A stretch of DNA of 64,000 bases from Altererythrobacter sp. (GTDB lineage Bacteria > Pseudomonadota > Alphaproteobacteria > Sphingomonadales > Sphingomonadaceae), in contig JAEULJ010000001.1 of assembly GCA_016793865.1 (NCBI GenBank), forward strand, positions 975,496-1,039,495. Reading direction: 5' to 3'. The notes under the pieces are model-generated. The model was given only the letters and a program-made list of their open reading frames with translations, had not been told where the DNA came from and did not search any database. Each line of letters begins with the position of its first letter. Positions within the stretch are counted from its first letter, which is position 1. Shown here in pieces: positions 42,345-50,191 of the stretch. The translations under genes were made by a program, and so were the position numbers.

Positions 42345-44021
42345 ATGGCCGTCGAACCGTCATCGCGTCGCCTTGCGAGCGGCCTGTGCGCGGCTGCCTG
42401 CGCGATCGTGTCGACCCACGTCCCTGCAATCGCGCAGAGCGCGCCGACCGTGACCGCGCCGGCGGGAACCTTCCACGGCGTTGCCGTGGAGGGCGCGACG
42501 GTGTTCCGCGGGATCCACTACGCGGAGGCGCCTTCCGGGGCGCTGCGCTGGAAGCCGCCGGTAGCCAAGGCGGCGGCGCAAGGCACCGTCGATGCGAGCA
42601 GGTTCGGGCCGATCTGCTTCCAGCCCGAATTCCCCAATGTGCCAACGAACATCTACTGGGAGAAGCTTCCTGCGATGAGCGAGGATTGCCTTTCGCTCAA
42701 CATCTGGCAGCCCGCAGGCAAGGAAGTCGCGCGCAAGGCGCCGGTGTTCGTGTGGATACATGGTGGCTCCCTGCTGACCGGGGCGGGGCGTCTTGGAATG
42801 TACGATGGGCGCCGCTTGGCGGAACGCGGCGTCATGGTGGTGTCGATCAACTATCGGCTCGGCACGCTGGGCTTCCTTGCTCATCCGCAGCTTTCGGCTG
42901 AATCCGCGGACAGGGTTTCGGGCAATTACGGCGTGCTCGACCAGGTCGAGGCCCTGCGCTGGGTCAGGCGCAACATCGCAGCTTTCGGCGGCGATCCCGA
43001 CAATGTCACCATAGCCGGCGAATCGGCCGGCGGCCTTAGCGTCATGCACCTGCTCGCCGCGCCCGAGGCGCGGGGTCTGTTTGCCAAGGCGGTGATGCAG
43101 AGCGCCTATATGGTGTCGGAGCCAAGCCTGCGCGAGGACCGCAACGGGCATCCGTCGGCCGAAAGCGAAGGGGTGCGGATTGCCGCTGGAGTGGGCGCCG
43201 CCGACATCGCCGCCCTGCGCGCGATGAGCGCCGGTGAGCTGACAAGGAAGGCGGCCGCGCTCGGCTTCCGCACTTATCCCACTGTCGAGGGCAAGACGGT
43301 GCCCATGCAACTGGTCGACGTTTTCGACGAGGGTGCCCACGCGAAGGTGCCGATAATGGCCGGGTTCAACAGCGGCGAAATTCGTTCGATGCGAATGCTG
43401 CTGCCCAAGATGCCCGCGGACGCGAAGGATTACGAAGCCACGATCCGCGCGCGCTATGGCGACGTCGCGGACCTGTTCCTGCGCATCTATCCGGCGGCAT
43501 CGTTCGAAGAGAGCATGCTGCAGGCGACGCGCGATGCTCTCTACGGCTGGACCACGCAGCGCCTTGGCGCGAAGCAGGCTGCGGCGGGGCAGCGCGCCTA
43601 TCTCTATCTTTTCGATCATGGCTATCGGGCCGCCGATACAGCCGGCCTGCGCGCCTTCCACGGTTCCGAATTGCCCTATATGTTCGGGACCATCTGGGAG
43701 ACGTCGGCGAACTGGCCCTCGATCCCGCGCACCCGCGAGGAGCGCGCCCTTTCTGACGCCATGGTCGATTACTGGGCCGGCTTCGCGCGTTCCGGCGAGC
43801 CCGTCGCGGCAGACGCCCCGCGCTGGCCTGCCTTCGCAAGGGATGAGAGATGGATGGTGTTCGGCGATCGGCCCAACCCGGTGAAGGACGTGCTCAGCTA
43901 TCGCTACGATCTGGTCGAGCACGTCGTGTGCCGCCGGCGCGCCGCGGGGGACCAGCAGTGGAACTGGAACGTGGGGCTGGCCGCGCCTAAGCTGCCCGCG
44001 CCCAGCGCGAGGTGCCCGTGA
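42345..44021 (+). CDS. Secreted type B carboxylesterase
   Basis: A 558-residue alpha/beta hydrolase. A signal peptide (GLCAAACAIVSTHVPAIAQS) is followed by the carboxylesterase core: EDCLSLNIWQPAG, VFVWIHGGSLLTG (oxyanion hole) and the nucleophile S227 in IAGESAGGLSV, with a later glutamate (NSGEIRS) and histidine (FHGSELPYMFG). It should hydrolyse an ester in the periplasm. An in-frame ATG at 42309 overlaps the receptor stop, but the ATG at 42345 gives the better signal. Confidence 0.93.
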   Translation: MAVEPSSRRLASGLCAAACAIVSTHVPAIAQSAPTVTAPAGTFHGVAVEGATVFRGIHYAEAPSGALRWKPPVAKAAAQGTVDASRFGPICFQPEFPNVPTNIYWEKLPAMSEDCLSLNIWQPAGKEVARKAPVFVWIHGGSLLTGAGRLGMYDGRRLAERGVMVVSINYRLGTLGFLAHPQLSAESADRVSGNYGVLDQVEALRWVRRNIAAFGGDPDNVTIAGESAGGLSVMHLLAAPEARGLFAKAVMQSAYMVSEPSLREDRNGHPSAESEGVRIAAGVGAADIAALRAMSAGELTRKAAALGFRTYPTVEGKTVPMQLVDVFDEGAHAKVPIMAGFNSGEIRSMRMLLPKMPADAKDYEATIRARYGDVADLFLRIYPAASFEESMLQATRDALYGWTTQRLGAKQAAAGQRAYLYLFDHGYRAADTAGLRAFHGSELPYMFGTIWETSANWPSIPRTREERALSDAMVDYWAGFARSGEPVAADAPRWPAFARDERWMVFGDRPNPVKDVLSYRYDLVEHVVCRRRAAGDQQWNWNVGLAAPKLPAPSARCP

Positions 44022-44032
44022 TCGCAGGTGCC

Positions 44033-45586
44033 ATGCAGGACTTCGCACTGACACTGGACAAGCTTCTCGATCACGCGGCGAAATGGTATCCGGACGTCGA
44101 GGTCGTCACAGCCAGCGATGACGGTCGCGGTAGCCGCCGCGTCGGATACGCCGTGCTGCGCGACAGGGCGCAGCGGGTCTCGCGCGTGCTGGCAGCTCGC
44201 GGAATCGGGCAGGGCGATTGCGTCGCGACGCTGGCGTGGAACAGCCAGGAACACCTGGAAGCGTGGTACGGCATCATGGGCATGGGGGCGGTGTGTCACA
44301 CGCTCAACCCGCGCCTTCCCGCCAGCCAGCTGGCATGGATGATCGCTCGCTCGGGAGCCAGGGTTCTGATCGCCAGCGCGGATCTGAAAGATGTCGCGCA
44401 CTCGGTCGCGCGGACCGTGGCTGCGCGCGAACCGGAAGTGATCCTGCTCGGCGGGGAGGATGCGCTCGCCGGTTCCTCCCTGTCGGACCTCATCGACGCT
44501 ACCATCGGGGACTACGCGTGGGGCGGATTCGACGAGCGCAGCGCCAGCGGGTTGTGCTTCACCTCGGGCACGACGGGCGCGCCGAAGGGCGTCACCTACA
44601 CGCACCGCGCGAACTACCTCCACACGCTGCGCCTGCTCCAGGCCGACGTGCTTGGCATTACCATGCGCGATGTCGTCATGCCGGTGGTCCCGATGTTCCA
44701 CGCCAATGCCTGGGGACTGCCCTTCGCCTGTCCGGCCGTGGGTGCGAAGCTGGTCATGCCGGGCCGTCAGTCCGACGGCGCGGCCCTGGCCCAGCTTATC
44801 GCGGCGGAAGGCGTGACGATCGCAGCCGGGGTCCCGACCGTGTGGCTCGGAGTGTTCGACCATCTGGACCGCACCGGAACGGCGCTGCCAAGCCTGAAGC
44901 GCGTGATGGTGGGCGGAGCGCCGCTCCCGCAGGCGCTGGCGGACCGGATCGCCTTGCGCGGGATCGAGGTTCAGACGACCTGGGGCATGACCGAACTCTC
45001 GCCGCTCGGCACCGCCACTCCGCCCGGCGCAGGCCCGCGCGATGCCCGCAGCTCGGGCCGGCCGGCTGTGGGGGTGGACCTGCGCCTGACCGATGCGTCG
45101 GGCGTGGCACTCGAGAACCAGCGCGATGCCGAGGGGCATCTGTGGGTCAGGGGCGCCTCGGTCGTCGAGCGCTACGCGGGTGAAGAGGAGCCGGCCACGG
45201 TGGAGGGCTGGTTCGACACTGGCGACCTGGCCCGCATCGACGGCGACGGTTACATCCAGATCACTGGGCGGTCCAAGGACCTGATCAAGTCGGGAGGCGA
45301 ATGGATCAATCCCGCCGAAATCGAGGCTATCATCTCGGCGCTGCCCGGCGTGGTGCAATCCGCGGTCATCGGGCGGGCCGATCCGAAATGGGGCGAGCGC
45401 CCCGTGCTACTCGTCGAACTCCGCAAGGACGACAAGACGAGCGACGAGGAACTGCTCGGCGCGCTGGACGGCAAGGTGGCGAGCTGGTGGATTCCGCGCG
45501 AGGTGGTGCGGCTGACCGAAATGCCGCTCGCGCCCACCGGAAAGATCGACAAACTGCGCCTGCGCGACCAATATTGCCGGGCATGA
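44033..45586 (+). CDS. AMP-dependent acyl-CoA synthetase/ligase
   Basis: A 517-residue ANL-superfamily enzyme that activates a carboxylate to acyl-AMP and then acyl-CoA. P-loop TSGTTGAPKGVTYTH, later TTWGMTELSP, WFDTGDLARIDGDGYIQI, GRSKDLIKSGGEWINPAEIE and the catalytic lysine in PTGKIDKLRLR. It probably activates the acid released by the esterase before it. ATG at 44033 fits the family; GTG at 44018 overlaps the esterase stop. Confidence 0.94.
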   Translation: MQDFALTLDKLLDHAAKWYPDVEVVTASDDGRGSRRVGYAVLRDRAQRVSRVLAARGIGQGDCVATLAWNSQEHLEAWYGIMGMGAVCHTLNPRLPASQLAWMIARSGARVLIASADLKDVAHSVARTVAAREPEVILLGGEDALAGSSLSDLIDATIGDYAWGGFDERSASGLCFTSGTTGAPKGVTYTHRANYLHTLRLLQADVLGITMRDVVMPVVPMFHANAWGLPFACPAVGAKLVMPGRQSDGAALAQLIAAEGVTIAAGVPTVWLGVFDHLDRTGTALPSLKRVMVGGAPLPQALADRIALRGIEVQTTWGMTELSPLGTATPPGAGPRDARSSGRPAVGVDLRLTDASGVALENQRDAEGHLWVRGASVVERYAGEEEPATVEGWFDTGDLARIDGDGYIQITGRSKDLIKSGGEWINPAEIEAIISALPGVVQSAVIGRADPKWGERPVLLVELRKDDKTSDEELLGALDGKVASWWIPREVVRLTEMPLAPTGKIDKLRLRDQYCRA

Positions 45587-46317
45587 CGATCCACGCTTCC
45601 ATCGCGGCCGCACATGCGGCGACCTCGCCCAAGACCCGGCGCGCGCCGGCACGCAAGCCGGCCAAGGAAGCATCGCTCTCGAAAGCCGAACGGCGCGCGG
45701 AGACGACCGAGCAGATCCTCGACGAAGCGGAGTACCTCTTCTCCAAGCACGGCCTCTATGGCGTGACGCTGAAGGACGTCGCCAAGCGGGCGGACGTTCA
45801 CCACACGCTGGTGAATTACTACTTCAAGGACAAGGACACGCTTTTCAACGCTGTGTTCGAACGGCGCGCGGAGGTTACGCGCGAGCTGCGCATGAAGGCG
45901 CTGGAGGAATACGAAACCGTCAACGCCGGCAATCTGACGGTCGAAGGCGCCTTGCACACGTTTCTCGACACCGACCTCGATCTCTACGGCTCCGGCGGCG
46001 AGGGCTGGCGCAACTATGGTGCGCTGGCCTCCCAGGTCGCCAACACCCCGGAATGGGGTGCGAAGCTGATGGACAAGAACTTCGATCCGGTGGTTCTCAA
46101 ACTGGTCGACATCATCAACCGCGCGCTTCCCCAGGCAAGCAAGGTGGACATCTTCTGGGGCTACCACTTCGTGTCAGGTGCGCTCTTGCTGACGCTGGCG
46201 CGCACTGGCCGGATCGACAAGCTGTCCGACGGCCTCTGCAGGTCCGACGACTTTCCGGCGGTCAAGGCACGAATGGCGGACTTCATGGCCGCCGGATTCA
46301 AGGCCGTTTGCAAATGA
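45583..46317 (+). CDS. TetR family transcription regulator
   Basis: A 244-residue regulator with an unusually long basic N-terminus (about 35 residues, including SPKTRRAPARKPAKE) before the TetR HTH: TTEQILDEAEYLFSKHGLYG and VTLKDVAKRADVHHTLVNYY. The C-terminal ligand domain is helical. Start overlaps the ligase stop (ATGA). It probably binds the ATTCAC-type dyads between the MFS and receptor genes and is released by a pathway acid or its CoA ester. Confidence 0.93.
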   Translation: MTIHASIAAAHAATSPKTRRAPARKPAKEASLSKAERRAETTEQILDEAEYLFSKHGLYGVTLKDVAKRADVHHTLVNYYFKDKDTLFNAVFERRAEVTRELRMKALEEYETVNAGNLTVEGALHTFLDTDLDLYGSGGEGWRNYGALASQVANTPEWGAKLMDKNFDPVVLKLVDIINRALPQASKVDIFWGYHFVSGALLLTLARTGRIDKLSDGLCRSDDFPAVKARMADFMAAGFKAVCK

Positions 46318-46420
46318 GCGCGCAGGCATGAGCGAGTCCCCGCCTCGCCATGCGCCCTTCATGGCTTGCTGGCGAAAAGCAGCCAGTCGGCATCCAGCGC
46401 AAAATCATCCGACGCCCTGT

Positions 46421-47536
46421 TCACGCGCGAGCGGCAGCCATCACGGCGCCTCCGCCGGCATGCTTGACCGAGTATAGCGCGCTGTCCGCTGCTCCAAGCA
46501 ACAAGGTGAGCTCCGCTTCGCGGATCGGCGAAACCTCAAAACCTACACTTGCGCCGACGGCGATGTCGCGTCCCTCGATGACGAAGGCCTCGGACAAGCA
46601 ACGCACGATCCTGCGAGCCATAAGCTCTACCTCGTCCCTGTGGCCGACACCCAGTTGCAGGACGACGAATTCGTCACCCCCCAATCGCACGGCGAAGGCG
46701 CTGTCGTCGCAAACGGAGTGCAAGCGCATCGCCACTTCCTGCAGCAGCCGATCACCGACGAGATGGCCATGAAGATCGTTGACCCGCTTGAACCTGTCGA
46801 GATCGATGTAGTGAAGTCCAACCAGGTCATCGTGAGCCGCGCGCGCGGCGGCAACCAGTCTTTCCTCCAGGGTAAGGCGGTTGCCGAGCCCTGTAAGGGC
46901 ATCCTGTCGGGCGAGCGAGGCAAGCGTAAGGCGCAGCTGCGCCTTGTCGATCTCCAGCCGATAGCGTGACAGCAAGCTGCTGACACCGCCCGCCAGGAAC
47001 AGGAGCAGCGTAAATGACAGGATCAGATGTGACAGATCGCCGGTAAGCGAGCTCGCGGCAACCAGCGGCAAAACCGACAGAACCAAGGCCGAGATGCTAA
47101 TCCAGGGCCGCAGAGCGGCGCCTGCCGCTACCCCGGCGGCGTAACCAACCACCAGCGTAATGACGACAAGCTGCGCGTCGAGTGTCGCGACATGGACCAC
47201 GCGAACGCCGAACAATCCAAGCAGAGCCGCAAACGTCAAATAGCCGACCGCGAACAGCCGCTCGACATGACGCAGCGCGGCCGCGTCGTGCACCACCTTC
47301 GTCAAGCGCCGTTCGATTACGACCAGGATCGCAATCCGCTCCATCGACAGCGGCATGCCGGCAGCGACAATCGCCTTCATCCAGGCATCGGTATTGGTGG
47401 CGGTTACGAACATGCCGACGACGATGAAAAGAACGCCCATTATCGTCGTCGGAACAATCGTCCGGAATACGCTGCGGACCAGTTCGGCGTAAATCTCGTC
47501 CGAAAGACGGCCTGCGGCTGGGAAGCTCAACGTCAT
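46421..47536 (-). CDS. Diguanylate cyclase with membrane sensor
   Basis: A 371-residue protein. About six membrane helices fill residues 25-195 (VFRTIVPTTIMGVLFIVVGM, LVVITLVVGYAAGVAAGAAL, LILSFTLLLFLAGGVSSLL). A GGDEF domain follows with intact catalytic motif VRLGGDEFVVLQ and DALTGLGNRLTLEE. It should make cyclic di-GMP. The inhibitory RxxD site is not obvious. No EAL domain. Stands alone on the minus strand. Confidence 0.93.
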   Translation of the reverse strand: MTLSFPAAGRLSDEIYAELVRSVFRTIVPTTIMGVLFIVVGMFVTATNTDAWMKAIVAAGMPLSMERIAILVVIERRLTKVVHDAAALRHVERLFAVGYLTFAALLGLFGVRVVHVATLDAQLVVITLVVGYAAGVAAGAALRPWISISALVLSVLPLVAASSLTGDLSHLILSFTLLLFLAGGVSSLLSRYRLEIDKAQLRLTLASLARQDALTGLGNRLTLEERLVAAARAAHDDLVGLHYIDLDRFKRVNDLHGHLVGDRLLQEVAMRLHSVCDDSAFAVRLGGDEFVVLQLGVGHRDEVELMARRIVRCLSEAFVIEGRDIAVGASVGFEVSPIREAELTLLLGAADSALYSVKHAGGGAVMAAARA

Positions 47537-47569
47537 AGGCTCCGGTATGCCGCCCTGGATGCCATGCGA

Positions 47570-47854
47570 TTAACGGCAACACCGGTGTTTTCCCGCAGCC
47601 TCGGCTAACCCTTCGGCGTGTTTCTGCTCGCGGGCTTCCGGAATGCCCAGCTTGGCAGCAGCGAGCCAGCGGCCATTACCGGCAAGGATCATGCGCTGCT
47701 CGTCGATGGCGATCGGGGTAAGCTTTTTGCTCTCGCGGATCGCGGTGACCAGCGTGGCGATCTGCTGTTCCGGATGATGCTTGGGATTGCGCGGATTGGG
47801 GTGAAGGGACGTGGTGGCCAGATATTCGATCTGAAACCGGTCGATCTGAGACAT
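47570..47854 (-). pseudogene. Truncated ParB-like N-terminal domain
   Basis: A 94-codon fragment with the ParB/Srx-type segment IEYLATTSLHPNPRNPKHHP, EQQIATLVTAIRESKKLTPI and ILAGNGRWLAAAKLG. The sequence then breaks into unrelated codons and stops, where such proteins normally continue to 300 residues or more. It is a remnant of a plasmid- or phage-like ParB-domain protein. Its Shine-Dalgarno is inside a hairpin (see 47861-47881). Confidence 0.75.
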
Positions 47855-47860
47855 TGAATG

Positions 47861-47881
47861 GGCTCCTGCTTTGAAGGAGCC
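47861..47881 (-). promoter_or_regulatory. Hairpin covering the ribosome site of the ParB fragment
   Basis: On the minus strand GGCTCC and GGAGCC form a six-pair stem with a nine-base loop. The GGAG of the second arm is the Shine-Dalgarno for the ATG six bases on, so translation would be masked when folded. Confidence 0.5.
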
Positions 47882-47913
47882 ATCCATCTAAAGCACCGCC
47901 CGCGGTGCCTCAC

Positions 47914-48630
47914 TCACACAGAATGCAGGGAATTTCCCTCGGAGAAGATGTTGAACATTCGGACGATGCTTGGCGTGTCCATTGCGAGACGCTCGCGCAT
48001 CACGTCCTTGACCAAGATCATCCGGCGCTCTGAAGGCGCTAGGTCCGGGTGGCCAAGCAAGAGCGAGCCCAAATGTTCGAAGCGCGCCGTCAAACGGTCA
48101 CCGGAGAAACTCTCACTGAACATCGAATAGAGCGATCGAATGAAGTCGTCCCGGCGCTTCTTGATCATCCTCAGTCCGAACGGCCGGGAGGCCATGTCAG
48201 AGGTGAACCGGCGGCGGCTGCGCAGGCGATCGATCAACGCGGCACGGAATAGCGGCAACGCTTCGAGTCGAGGGGAGTGCTCCAACGCGTCGCTGATGCT
48301 CCCCAAGTTAAGTCCCCGTCGCGTGGGCCGTCCGGCGCGATTGCGCCGCGGATCGAGTTCACGCGCGACAAGCGCTAGCGCTTGTGGATCGAGCAGGGGC
48401 GGATCGAACCAGCCAACCGCTTCGAGCAGGAACTCGTCGACCGGCTCGTCGCCTCTCGCAATGCGACGCTCAAGACCTTCGGCCGTCACGCGGATATCAA
48501 ACCTGATCCCGCCTCCAAAAGCTTGCGGGCGCGCGATGTGGAGGACGGGATTGTCTGATGGGCCCAACACAATTGCCTCCTCGAGCCCTGCTGCGTCGCT
48601 GTTCGCGAGATTAGGGAATCGCCATGGCAA
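47914..48630 (-). CDS. Hypothetical protein, TTG or GTG start
   Basis: A 238-residue protein with no recognised family. The N-terminal half looks alpha/beta (EEAIVLGPSDNPVLHIARPQ, IRFDIRVTAEGLERRIARGD). The C-terminal half is helical and basic (LFRAALIDRLRSRRRFTSDM, GLRMIKKRRDDFIRSLYSMF). A stop lies nine codons upstream, so the start must be TTG at 48630 or a later GTG. It lies upstream of the ParB fragment on the same strand and may be cargo of the same lost element. Confidence 0.6.
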   Translation of the reverse strand: MPWRFPNLANSDAAGLEEAIVLGPSDNPVLHIARPQAFGGGIRFDIRVTAEGLERRIARGDEPVDEFLLEAVGWFDPPLLDPQALALVARELDPRRNRAGRPTRRGLNLGSISDALEHSPRLEALPLFRAALIDRLRSRRRFTSDMASRPFGLRMIKKRRDDFIRSLYSMFSESFSGDRLTARFEHLGSLLLGHPDLAPSERRMILVKDVMRERLAMDTPSIVRMFNIFSEGNSLHSV

Positions 48631-48862
48631 AGTGGCACATTTCCGCCGTTAATCCTAACTTCTTGGCGTCCAAACGTCGGGAAATCGACTGAATTGCCTG
48701 TAAATTCCCTGATAGCACGGAAATGACGACTAGAGAGCGGTTCGCAGCAGACTGCCTCCTCCGCCATTCCGCTGTCCACCACGATTCTTGCCGGAACAGC
48801 AGGATCGACGTTTCCTCCTGATTGCCAGCGCCGGGCGCGCCGGTGCATCGCTGGCCTTGCGA

Positions 48863-50191
48863 TCAGCCCTGTTGCCGCGTCGTCCGGAAATCGCGAGGGT
48901 GCAGGCCGTGGCGCGACAGCTTGTCGTAGAGCGTCTTGCGCTTGATGCCCAGCGCACCCTCGACCCGGGCGATGCGGCCGCGGTGCTGAGTCAGCGCGTC
49001 GACCAGAACCGTTCGCTCGAAGGCCAGCACAAGCGCCGCCAGCGACCGCGCGCCGGGCTCCGGTGCAAGCGTCGCGTTTTCGTAGTCGGTCAGCCCGTGC
49101 ACGTAGTTGCGCGCGAAATCGCGCAGTTCCCGGATATTCCCGGGCCAGTCGGAACCCAGCAGGTGCTGCCACTCGTTTGCCCGCAAGGGCCTGCTGGCGG
49201 CCTGCGCTTCGGCTTCGAAGTGGGCGACGAAGTAGCGGAAGATGGCCGATATGTCCTCGCGACGTTCCGCCAGCGGAGGCAGCGCGATCGCAATGCCGCC
49301 AAGGTGGCGCAGCACGCCGCTCGTCGCCGCGCCGGTTTTGTCAGTGCCAGCAGCCACGATGCGAACATCGGCAGTGCGCGGCCGGTCGGCGCCGAGCGCG
49401 CGATAGCTCCTGGTCTCCAGCAGACTGGCGATCCGCCCGTGCAATGCGAGCGGCGCGGTGTCGAAATTGTCGAGGAGCAGCGTGCCCCCCTGCGCTCGCT
49501 CGATCAGGCCCGACCGCGACAGCCGCTCCGACGGATCGCGGCCGAATATGATCAGCTCGGCATCGGGATGCGTCCAGATCCCCGCATCGATCGATACGAA
49601 TGGCCGGGCGGCGCGTGGGCTCAACTCGTGGATGCGCTTGGCTACGAATGTCTTGCCTACTCCGCCCGGTCCGGTGAGCACGATATCGATGTCGGTACGG
49701 GCCACTTCGCCCAGCAGAACCTCGAGCCGTCGAACTCTGTCCGAGCTTCCGATGAGCCCGGGACTCTCGCGGTCGCGCAGGGCCGTGCGCAGTTTGCGGT
49801 TTTCGAGGACGAGGGCGCGCTTTTCCGCAGCGCGTCCGATCGCCTCGATCAGCGCGGATGGCGAATACGGCTTGGCGAGAAAGTCGGCCGCACCCTGCTT
49901 CATCGCACCGACCGCCATCTCGACGTCGCCATGTCCGGTGGTGAAGATCACCGGCAATTCCGGATCGAGCGCCCGGATCGCCGCGAAAAACTCCAGCCCG
50001 TCCATGCCGGGCAGCCGGATATCGCTGACAACGACTCCTGGGAACTCCGGCGACAAGGCGCGCAGCGCGGGCGCAGCCCGTTCGTGTGCCTCCACCGCCA
50101 GGCCTTCCAGCCGCAGGGATTGCAGCATCGCCTCCCTCAGCGGTGGATCGTCCTCCACGAAGACGACGCAGGTGCCACCACCGCCGCTCAT
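48863..50191 (-). CDS. dctD: DctD-like response regulator lacking GAFTGA
   Basis: A 442-residue NtrC-family regulator. The receiver domain has D14/D15 and the phospho-acceptor D57 (VVVSDIRLPGMDG). An AAA+ domain has Walker A GPGGVGKT at 174-181 and a Walker B reading GTLLLDN in place of the usual GTLFLDE. Between them, where GAFTGA should contact sigma54, the sequence is IFGRDPSERLSRSGLIERAQ. A Fis-type HTH (RIARVEGALGIKRKTLYDKL) ends it. It probably cannot activate sigma54 promoters in the usual way. Start overlaps the dctB stop. Confidence 0.88.
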   Translation of the reverse strand: MSGGGGTCVVFVEDDPPLREAMLQSLRLEGLAVEAHERAAPALRALSPEFPGVVVSDIRLPGMDGLEFFAAIRALDPELPVIFTTGHGDVEMAVGAMKQGAADFLAKPYSPSALIEAIGRAAEKRALVLENRKLRTALRDRESPGLIGSSDRVRRLEVLLGEVARTDIDIVLTGPGGVGKTFVAKRIHELSPRAARPFVSIDAGIWTHPDAELIIFGRDPSERLSRSGLIERAQGGTLLLDNFDTAPLALHGRIASLLETRSYRALGADRPRTADVRIVAAGTDKTGAATSGVLRHLGGIAIALPPLAERREDISAIFRYFVAHFEAEAQAASRPLRANEWQHLLGSDWPGNIRELRDFARNYVHGLTDYENATLAPEPGARSLAALVLAFERTVLVDALTQHRGRIARVEGALGIKRKTLYDKLSRHGLHPRDFRTTRQQG

